This document shows positions 5,887 through 11,488 of a DNA stretch of 11,488 nucleotides, in pieces. A model generated the notes under the pieces. It saw nothing but the letters and a program-made list of their open reading frames with translations. It searched no databases and was not told the origin of the DNA. The position numbers and the translations under genes were made by a program. Each line of letters starts with the position of its first letter. The stretch's first letter is position 1. Source of the DNA: Ignavibacteria bacterium (GTDB lineage: Bacteria > Bacteroidota > Ignavibacteria > Ignavibacteriales > Melioribacteraceae); NCBI GenBank assembly GCA_003233295.1, contig QILJ01000212.1, forward strand, positions 1 to 11,488, in the 5' to 3' direction.

Positions 5887-6246
5887 ATGAAATTTCAAAA
5901 CTTAATTGCTTATCAAAAATCTATCGAATTGGCGATGGATATTTTTGAAATTTCAAAAACGTTTCCAAAGGAAGAAATATATTCTTTAACTAATCAGATT
6001 AGAAGGTCTTCCAGAAATGTCGCAGCTAATATGGCAGAAGCATACCCAAAACACTTCATAAGTAAGTTGACCGATAGTGACGCTGAGAATTCTGAAACGC
6101 AACCCTGGTTAGAATTTGCCTTAAAATGTGAATATATAACTTCTAAGATGTATCAAACGCTATTAGTTAAAAGTCATGAGGTTGGCAAACTTATCAACTT
6201 TATGATGTTAAACCCAGAAAAGTTTGGTGCAAAATATGAACACTGA
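5887..6246 (+). CDS. Four-helix-bundle protein (S23 rRNA-intervening-sequence family)
   Basis: From ATG 5887 the product is 119 residues, MKFQNLIAYQKSIELAMDIF..., the normal N-terminus of the family; an in-frame TTG at 5833 would add 18 residues encoded by the 7-bp repeat array and is rejected. Family marks are F-x-x-L-x-x-Y/W-Q-K-S (3-12), FPKEEIYSLTNQIRRSS (26-42), NVAANMAEA (43-51) and the subgroup stretch FISKLTDSDAENSETQPWLEFAL. The fold is four helices that form oligomeric bundles, as in DGR accessory protein Avd, and is thought to bind nucleic acid; no biological role is established. The basic RKRRY patch usually found between AEA[W/Y] and the FISKL stretch is missing here, which suggests a small in-frame deletion. 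Short tandem repeats flank the gene on both sides, so it looks inserted between the dehydrogenase and DUF1015 genes. Confidence 0.8.
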   Translation: MKFQNLIAYQKSIELAMDIFEISKTFPKEEIYSLTNQIRRSSRNVAANMAEAYPKHFISKLTDSDAENSETQPWLEFALKCEYITSKMYQTLLVKSHEVGKLINFMMLNPEKFGAKYEH

Positions 6247-6262
6247 AACACTAAAACACATG
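6239..6262. repeat. Three 8-bp tandem units spanning stop and start codons
   Basis: The units are AACACTGA, AACACTAA and AACACATG. The first contains the stop (TGA 6244-6246) of the four-helix-bundle gene, the second an extra TAA, and the third the ATG (6260-6262) of the DUF1015 gene. The first two differ at one base. Confidence 0.5.
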
Positions 6263-7498
6263 CCAAAAATAGTTCCGTTTAAAGCCGTACGCCCCACCCG
6301 TGACAAGGTGAGCCTTATTGCATCGCGGCCATACAATAGTTACACAAAGGATGAAAGAAATTCCCGATTGCGGGATAATCCGTTTTCATTTTTGAATATT
6401 ATAAACCCAGGGTATAAATATCACAAAGAGATTTCGGGTGTTGAGCGTTACACGATGGTTCGCAATCGCTACCAGGAATTTAAAGAGGAGGGAATATTTA
6501 TTCAGGACAAAAACCCGGGGTACTATATTTATAAAATTGTGAATCGGGATGGCTTGGCGTTTAATGGAATTATTGCTGCCACCAGTGTTGCAGACTACCA
6601 ACAGAACCATGTTAAGAGACACGAAGAAACAATAGAGTTTAGAGAATCCATTTTTAAAGAATATTTAAAAACCGTTGGTTTTAATGCCGAACCGGTCCTG
6701 CTCACCTATCCCGATAGCGAGGAATTAGAAAAAATTATAAATTCGGTGATGGAATCCCGCGCGGAGTACGAGTTTACAACCACGTATCGCGATACGCATT
6801 ATTTATGGTATGTTTCTGAAGATATTATTATTACTGAAATCCAAAAAATATTTGCTGAAATGGATGCTGTGTATATCGCAGACGGGCATCACCGCACATC
6901 TTCATCGAATCTGCTTGCAAGAACAGAACAGGACAAAAACCCGTCACATACCGGAGATGAACCTTATAATTATTTCATGAGTTACCTTATCCCCGAAAGC
7001 GACTTGAAAATATATGAGTTCAATAGGCTGGTAAAAGACCTCAACGGATTGAGCAAAGAAGAGTTTTTAATCAGGCTGGATGATATGTATCGTATAGATA
7101 AAAAAGGCACTGAATATTATAAACCCTCCAAAAAACATCATTTTAGTATGTATTTGGACGGTTCGTTTTATTCACTTTATCTTCGGAAGTACCAATACAC
7201 AATTAACAACGCTCTCGATAATCTGGATACTCAGGTGCTCTACGCCACCATTCTGAAACCCATTTTAGGGATTGATGATCTAAGGAACGACCAAAGAATC
7301 TCTTACGCACATGGGAAAAAAGATCTGGCGCATGTAAAGAGTTTGGTGGACTCGGGAGATTTTATGGTAGGGTTCGGATTGTTGCCTGTTACAGCTTCAG
7401 AAATGAAACAAGTTGCAGACCAAGGACTTACGATGCCACCAAAGAGTACGTATATTGAACCTAAGCTACGCAGTGGTATTACAATTTATGAGTTTTAG
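6260..7498 (+). CDS. DUF1015-family protein
   Basis: Starting at ATG 6260 gives a 412-residue protein beginning MPKIVPFKAVRPTRDKV, the conserved family N-terminus; an earlier in-frame ATG at 6236 would overlap the preceding stop and add eight repeat-encoded residues, so it is less likely. DUF1015 marks seen are FLNIINPGYKYHKEISG (44-60), Y89-x-Y, a basic/acidic KRHEET (119-124) comparable to the family's PHE motif, LLTYPDSEE (147-155), and the signature YIADGHHR (205-212). The family has no assigned biochemical role. The DGHHR loop resembles the nucleotide-binding or catalytic loop of ParB/sulfiredoxin-fold proteins such as the serine kinase SerK, so a phosphotransfer role is possible, but this is inference. 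No membrane segments or signal peptide are seen; cytoplasmic. yggS follows after 21 bases. Confidence 0.88.
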   Translation: MPKIVPFKAVRPTRDKVSLIASRPYNSYTKDERNSRLRDNPFSFLNIINPGYKYHKEISGVERYTMVRNRYQEFKEEGIFIQDKNPGYYIYKIVNRDGLAFNGIIAATSVADYQQNHVKRHEETIEFRESIFKEYLKTVGFNAEPVLLTYPDSEELEKIINSVMESRAEYEFTTTYRDTHYLWYVSEDIIITEIQKIFAEMDAVYIADGHHRTSSSNLLARTEQDKNPSHTGDEPYNYFMSYLIPESDLKIYEFNRLVKDLNGLSKEEFLIRLDDMYRIDKKGTEYYKPSKKHHFSMYLDGSFYSLYLRKYQYTINNALDNLDTQVLYATILKPILGIDDLRNDQRISYAHGKKDLAHVKSLVDSGDFMVGFGLLPVTASEMKQVADQGLTMPPKSTYIEPKLRSGITIYEF

Positions 7499-7519
7499 AA
7501 AAACAGAATCTTAAGAGCT

Positions 7520-8173
7520 TTGAGCATTTCAGAAAACATAATTAAACTAAAGCAGCTTCTCCCTGAAGAAGTTTCCCTGGTTGCCGTGTCTAAAACCAAA
7601 CCAGTAGAAGATATATTGCAAGCCTATGAAACGGGGCATCGTATTTTTGGAGAGAATAAAATTCAGGAGTTGGAATCCAAATGGCAACAAATGCCAAAGG
7701 ATATACAATGGCACATGATTGGGCATGTGCAAACTAACAAAGTAAAATATATAGCTTTATTTGTAAGTTTAATTCATGCAGTGGATAGCTTAAAGTTGCT
7801 CAAAGAGATTAACAAACAAGCGGCCAAACACAACAGGGTAATTAACTGCTTGCTGCAAATAAAGATTGCTAAGGAAGATAGTAAATTTGGGATGAACGAG
7901 GCAGATATGCTCGAATTATTGGCTTCGGAAGCATTGAAAACACTGAGAAACGTAAAAATAATTGGCCTTATGGGAATGGCTACCTTTACAGATAATAAAA
8001 CACAGATAGAAAATGAATTTGACCAATTGGCGCAATTCTATACTACTATAAAAGACCAGTACCACTTTACTGAATTATCCATGGGTATGAGTGGGGATTA
8101 CCAATTAGCAATAGAAAAAGGAAGCACTATGGTACGCGTGGGAAGTGCAATTTTCGGAGAGCGAAATTACTAG
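7520..8173 (+). CDS. yggS: YggS/PROSC-family pyridoxal-phosphate-binding protein
   Basis: The 217-residue protein is a single-domain alpha/beta-barrel PLP carrier of the YggS (PLPBP) family, which keeps free PLP and amino-acid/keto-acid balance and has no clear catalytic activity. Visible marks: the PLP lysine K25 in LVAVSKTKP (20-28), GENKIQEL, WHMIGHVQTNK (68-78), LLQIKIAKEDSKFGM, GLMGMATFTD, and the phosphate-binding C-terminus LSMGMSGDYQLAIEKGSTMVRVGSAIFG. Length is standard. The start is TTG 7520 (read as M-S-I-S-E-N-I), chosen because the downstream residues align with the usual N-terminus and no ATG occurs before the PLP lysine; rare starts of this kind imply modest translation. The gap to the DUF1015 gene is only 21 bases and contains no promoter, so both are probably on one transcript. 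Confidence 0.92.
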   Translation: MSISENIIKLKQLLPEEVSLVAVSKTKPVEDILQAYETGHRIFGENKIQELESKWQQMPKDIQWHMIGHVQTNKVKYIALFVSLIHAVDSLKLLKEINKQAAKHNRVINCLLQIKIAKEDSKFGMNEADMLELLASEALKTLRNVKIIGLMGMATFTDNKTQIENEFDQLAQFYTTIKDQYHFTELSMGMSGDYQLAIEKGSTMVRVGSAIFGERNY

Positions 8174-8216
8174 GAATAATAATTCAAATAAAAGCAAAAC
8201 ACCAAGAATACGAATA

Positions 8217-9602
8217 ATGTACGCAATTTTAGATATTGAAACTACCGGAGGTAAATACAACGAAGAGGGTATTACTGAAATTGCGATTTATAAATTTGAC
8301 GGTGACAACATCGTCGATCAGTTTTCGAGTCTTATCAATCCTGAGCGGAGCATACAGCCTTTTGTGGTGAATCTCACCGGTATTAATACCGAAATGCTTC
8401 GGAATGCTCCAAAATTTTATGAGGTTGCCAAACGAATTCTGGAAATCACTAAAGACACCATATTAGTTGCTCATAACGCTCAATTCGATAATCGTATTCT
8501 TACCACTGAGTTTGATCGCCTGGGATATAATTTTGAAATTGAAACTTTATGCACCGTTGAACTTGCCAAAAAATTAATTCCAGACCTTCCCTCCTATAGT
8601 TTGGGTAAATTGGTGCGAAATTTGGGAATTCCTCTTAGCGATCGCCATCGCGCACAGGGTGACGCAAAAGCAACGCTGTCCCTATTCAAGTTGTTGTTAT
8701 CGAAGGATATTTCAAAAGAAATTGTGCGACAATCTGTTCGTCAAGACCCTAAACAACAACTGGAACCAAAATTACTCGATATAATAGCCGATGCACCAAC
8801 AGATACGGGAGTCTATTATATGCACAAGGCCGATGGAACCATTATTTATATTGGGAAAAGTAAAAATATAAAAAAACGGCTCACGCAACATTTTACGAGC
8901 GATTCGCGAAAATCGAAACGAATTCAATTAGAAATTTCTGCCGTAACGTATGAAAAGACTGGAAACGACCTCATTGCCCAATTAAAGGAAAGTGAAGATA
9001 TAAAACGGAACAAACCGCTATACAACAGGGTACTAAGAAGAACGTTGTTTACATATCAAATCATGCAGTATACAGATGCAGAAGGGTATATAAATCTAAA
9101 AATTGAAAAGACTGGCAAGGACAGTGGTGAGATACCCATTATAACGTTTATGAATTATCAGCAGGCGAAATCTGCTATGTTTCGTGTCACCGAGGAGTTC
9201 AATCTTTGTCAGAAGTTGAACGGGCTGTATAAAACAGATGAAGGTTGTTTTTTATACGGATTGAAACAATGCTCCGGAGCTTGTATAAACGAAGAACTTC
9301 CCGAGCAGTATAACCAACGGATTATGGAGTTTATTGATAAAAACAGCTACCAGAACAAACAGATGCTTATTATTGATAAAGGCCGGGATATCGATGAACG
9401 TTCGGTTATTCTCATTGAGAACGGAGAATACAAGGGTTTTGGGTTTTATAACCTGAATTATCAAATCAACAACCATGACATCCTAAGAAGTATTATTAAC
9501 CCTGTGCAAAACAGTAGGGATTCACAGCATATCATTCAATCGTATCTTCGGAAGAATAAAGTGCTTAATATTGTAAAATTACCTAAGGATGGGACGGTCT
9601 AA
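8217..9602 (+). CDS. DEDDh 3'-5' exonuclease fused to GIY-YIG (UvrC/Cho-like) nuclease with Cys4 motif
   Basis: From ATG 8217 the product is 461 residues. Residues 1-165 form a DnaQ/PolC-type exonuclease: DIETTG (D6, E8), HNAQFD (D91) and HRAQGD (H144, D149) give the complete DEDDh set. Residues about 195-275 form a GIY-YIG domain like the UvrC N-terminus: TGVYYM, YIGKSKNIKKR (catalytic R221) and LIAQLKESEDIKRNKPLYN (metal-binding E258, N270). A four-cysteine cluster C331-x12-C344-x7-C352-x3-C356 closely resembles the [4Fe-4S] cluster motif of UvrC (C-x11-C-x7-C-x3-C). UvrC's second nuclease domain and HhH region are absent, as in Cho. The architecture is like mycobacterial Rv2191. A DNA-repair role is likely; the exact substrate is unknown. 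It starts 43 bases after yggS; an in-frame start at 8145 inside yggS is rejected. Confidence 0.9.
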   Translation: MYAILDIETTGGKYNEEGITEIAIYKFDGDNIVDQFSSLINPERSIQPFVVNLTGINTEMLRNAPKFYEVAKRILEITKDTILVAHNAQFDNRILTTEFDRLGYNFEIETLCTVELAKKLIPDLPSYSLGKLVRNLGIPLSDRHRAQGDAKATLSLFKLLLSKDISKEIVRQSVRQDPKQQLEPKLLDIIADAPTDTGVYYMHKADGTIIYIGKSKNIKKRLTQHFTSDSRKSKRIQLEISAVTYEKTGNDLIAQLKESEDIKRNKPLYNRVLRRTLFTYQIMQYTDAEGYINLKIEKTGKDSGEIPIITFMNYQQAKSAMFRVTEEFNLCQKLNGLYKTDEGCFLYGLKQCSGACINEELPEQYNQRIMEFIDKNSYQNKQMLIIDKGRDIDERSVILIENGEYKGFGFYNLNYQINNHDILRSIINPVQNSRDSQHIIQSYLRKNKVLNIVKLPKDGTV

Positions 9603-9659
9603 AAAAAGTTGTTACCTTTAAGCATATTTTGTAAACGCATCTTGAATTCCAAAAAAAAA

Positions 9660-10475
9660 ATGAACTGGAGAGCAAGGCTTCATGATATTATTTATGAAGC
9701 CGATACGCCGTTAGGCAAAACCTTCGACGTAATATTATTGATTACAATTGTTGTAAGCGTAATATTTGTTATGCTTGAAACCGTTAGCGGGATGCCGGAA
9801 CAAATCTATAAATGGCTTTACTACGGTGAATGGGTTATCACCATTTTATTTTCTTTCGAATATATAGCACGTATTATTACCGTTAAGAAACCGTCCAAGT
9901 ACATTTTCAGTTTTTATGGTATTATTGACCTGATCTCTACCATCCCCTTATATCTGTCGTTTATTTTCGTTGGCAGTAATTATCTGCTTACGATACGTAC
10001 TGTAAGACTGCTTCGTATTTTCAGAGTATTAAAGCTTACACGATATATTGGCGAATCGAACAAATTAAAGCGTGCCCTTTTATATAGCCGCACAAAAATT
10101 TTGATTTTTCTTTTTGTTGTTATTGTTATCTGCATTATTGCAGGTACATTAATGTATCTCATTGAAGGTGAAGAAAGTGGATTTAGGAGCATCCCAATAA
10201 GTATTTACTGGTGTATCGTAACACTTACTACAGTTGGATACGGAGATATCGCACCTATTACGCCTATTGGTCAATTTCTTGCATCAATAATTATGATTAT
10301 GGGGTACGGCATCATCGCAGTACCTACAGGAATTGTTAGTGCCGAATATGTGAAAGGTAAAGAATATGTTCATGTAAACTCGTCTGTATGTCAAAACTGC
10401 AATGAGACCCAACATCGGGACGATGCAATATTTTGCCATAGTTGCGGTAATGGGTTACACCCCGATGAATTCTAG
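9660..10475 (+). CDS. Voltage-gated-type potassium channel with C-terminal zinc ribbon
   Basis: From ATG 9660 (MNWRARLHDIIYEADTPLGK) the product is 271 residues. It has six hydrophobic segments: S1 about 23-41, S2 about 56-74, S3 about 84-105, S4 about 111-130, S5 about 147-168 and S6 about 203-226. S4 carries basic residues every third position (R113, R116, R119, R122, K125, R128), the voltage-sensor pattern. The pore loop has the selectivity filter TVGYGD (191-196), so K+ is the inferred ion; it should form a tetramer in the inner membrane. The cytoplasmic tail holds C244-x2-C247 and C259-x2-C262, a zinc-ribbon-like motif instead of a TrkA-type RCK domain. A TTG 9609 start would add 17 basic residues and is less likely. 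The 57-base upstream gap has TACCTTTA (9613-9620), a weak -7-like match; miaA follows after 5 bases. Confidence 0.9.
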   Translation: MNWRARLHDIIYEADTPLGKTFDVILLITIVVSVIFVMLETVSGMPEQIYKWLYYGEWVITILFSFEYIARIITVKKPSKYIFSFYGIIDLISTIPLYLSFIFVGSNYLLTIRTVRLLRIFRVLKLTRYIGESNKLKRALLYSRTKILIFLFVVIVICIIAGTLMYLIEGEESGFRSIPISIYWCIVTLTTVGYGDIAPITPIGQFLASIIMIMGYGIIAVPTGIVSAEYVKGKEYVHVNSSVCQNCNETQHRDDAIFCHSCGNGLHPDEF

Positions 10476-10480
10476 GCTAT

Positions 10481-11398
10481 ATGTTGGTTAAAAAGCAACT
10501 TATTTGTGTGGTTGGCCCTACTGCTATTGGAAAAACAGCATTGGCTATAAGGCTGGCACAAGCCTTTAACACTGAAATAATTTCCGCAGATTCCCGTCAG
10601 TTTTATAAAGAAATGCGTATTGGTACCGCTGTTCCTTCGGAAGAGGAATTAGCCACAGTACCGCATCATTTTATACATATTAAAAGTATTTTCGATAGCT
10701 ATACAGTTGGAGATTTTGAACGGGAGGCATTGGCAAAACTTGACAAATTATTTAAGCATCATGACACTATAGTTTTGGCAGGTGGCTCTGGCTTGTATAT
10801 TGATGCGGTAGTGAATGGACTTGATGATTTCCCTGAGGTTGCTTCAGAAATAAGAGAACAACTACATCTGGATTTCAGTGTGAAGGGTATTGAAATGCTC
10901 CAGAACGAACTACAAAAGATAGATCCCCAATCCTACCGAACAATAGATATTCAAAACAAACATCGCCTTCTTCGGGCAATAGAAATACACCGGGCAACGG
11001 GAAAGCCCTTTTCGTCCTTTTTAAATAAAAAATTAGCACCCCGTACATTCAATACACTATATATTGGTCTTACTGCAAATAGGGAAACGATTTACGATCG
11101 TATTAACAGAAGAGTAGAACTTATGCTCTCTGCTGGTTTAATTGAGGAAGCGAAACAATTGTATGCACATAAAAGCCTGAATGCATTACAAACTGTTGGT
11201 TATAAAGAGTTATTTGAGTGGTTTGATGGGAAAATTTCGAAAGAGGTAGCCATTTCTGAAATAAAAAAGAACACCCGAAGATTTGCAAAACGTCAAGGCA
11301 CTTGGTTTAAAAGAAATGAGGTAATCCACTGGTTTGATATTTCCGAGGATGCTTCGGAAATAATTACTCATACCAATTTAATTATAAAAGGAGGCTAA
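10481..11398 (+). CDS. miaA: tRNA dimethylallyltransferase MiaA
   Basis: The 305-residue enzyme transfers a dimethylallyl group from DMAPP to N6 of A37 in tRNAs reading codons that start with U, the first step to (ms2)i6A. Motifs present are the P-loop CVVGPTAIGKT (9-19), SADSRQFYKEMRIGTAVPS (35-53, catalytic D37), VPHHFI (60-65), VLAGGSGLYIDAVVNGLDD (97-115), IDIQNKHRLLRAIEI (155-169) and the C-terminal LQTVGYKELFEW...NTRRFAKRQGTWFKR, the tRNA-binding part. Length is normal for the family. It starts five bases after the channel gene stop (TAG 10473-10475), implying co-transcription. With trmL it makes two anticodon-loop modification genes in this window. A strong inverted repeat follows 32 bases after its stop. 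Confidence 0.95.
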   Translation: MLVKKQLICVVGPTAIGKTALAIRLAQAFNTEIISADSRQFYKEMRIGTAVPSEEELATVPHHFIHIKSIFDSYTVGDFEREALAKLDKLFKHHDTIVLAGGSGLYIDAVVNGLDDFPEVASEIREQLHLDFSVKGIEMLQNELQKIDPQSYRTIDIQNKHRLLRAIEIHRATGKPFSSFLNKKLAPRTFNTLYIGLTANRETIYDRINRRVELMLSAGLIEEAKQLYAHKSLNALQTVGYKELFEWFDGKISKEVAISEIKKNTRRFAKRQGTWFKRNEVIHWFDISEDASEIITHTNLIIKGG

Positions 11399-11430
11399 CT
11401 AAGAAGTAAGTAAAAATGATAATTGTCCCG

Positions 11431-11488
11431 TCGAGCGCAGTCGAGACGTCTTGATTATCAATATAATATAGTTCTCGACTGCGCTCGA
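11431..11488. repeat. Perfect 16-bp inverted repeat after miaA; possible terminator
   Basis: TCGAGCGCAGTCGAGA (11431-11446) is the exact reverse complement of 11473-11488, with a 26-base loop. The loop itself contains the small palindrome TTGAT-T-ATCAA (11451-11461). The right arm reaches the window end, so the stem could be longer and any following T-run is not visible. GC-rich arms in AT-rich surroundings suggest either a terminator for the run ending in miaA or a copy of a dispersed palindromic repeat. Confidence 0.7.

Noticed and set aside
8145..8216. N-terminal extension of the exonuclease fusion overlapping yggS
   Set aside because: The extension is low-complexity and polar, overlaps the conserved end of yggS, and MYAILDIETTG at 8217 is the normal exonuclease start.

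Overview
The window reads as chromosomal DNA of a member of Bacteroidota, most likely family Flavobacteriaceae. The reasons are: AT-rich DNA; almost no Shine-Dalgarno sequences before genes; a Bacteroidetes-type -7 promoter element (TAnnTTTG) upstream of the long plus-strand gene run; and families that in my knowledge cluster in flavobacteria (four-helix-bundle S23 protein, DUF1015 protein, exonuclease/GIY-YIG fusion, ion channel with zinc-ribbon tail, propeller-repeat protein). The genus cannot be fixed from sequence alone.

Left part (1-2247) looks accessory. It holds the 3' end of a beta-propeller-repeat protein, then a structured repeat of about 130 bp, a frameshifted membrane-anchored MepA-like (LAS) metallopeptidase gene, a partial copy of the same repeat that includes the next start codon, a PNPOx-like flavin-fold protein, and another palindrome-rich spacer. 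Each gene is followed within a few bases by repeat or palindromic DNA, a layout that recalls gene cassettes with attC-like sites. No integrase is in view.

Middle (2248-3802): trmL (tRNA wobble-position 2'-O-methyltransferase) and a small RDD membrane protein on the plus strand, converging with pcm (protein-L-isoaspartate O-methyltransferase) on the minus strand. pcm is divergent from the next block, and the 126-bp divergent spacer carries a probable promoter in each direction.

Right part (3929-11398) is a run of eight plus-strand genes: Gfo/Idh/MocA oxidoreductase, 3-hydroxybutyryl-CoA dehydrogenase, four-helix-bundle protein, DUF1015 protein, YggS (PLP homeostasis), DEDDh exonuclease/GIY-YIG/Cys4 fusion, voltage-gated-type K+ channel, and miaA (tRNA A37 dimethylallyltransferase). 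Most gaps are under 50 bp, so much of it may be co-transcribed, although the functions are mixed housekeeping rather than one pathway. The four-helix-bundle gene looks like a passenger: it is preceded by seven degenerate 7-bp units and followed by three 8-bp units that contain its own stop and the start of the DUF1015 gene. The window ends in a perfect 16-bp inverted repeat after miaA.

The most interesting signals are the hairpin element whose mismatches are all wobble pairs on one strand only, the U UUA AAC heptamer exactly at the frame break of the metallopeptidase gene, the short tandem repeats around the four-helix-bundle gene, and the nuclease fusion that carries a UvrC-type four-cysteine motif.
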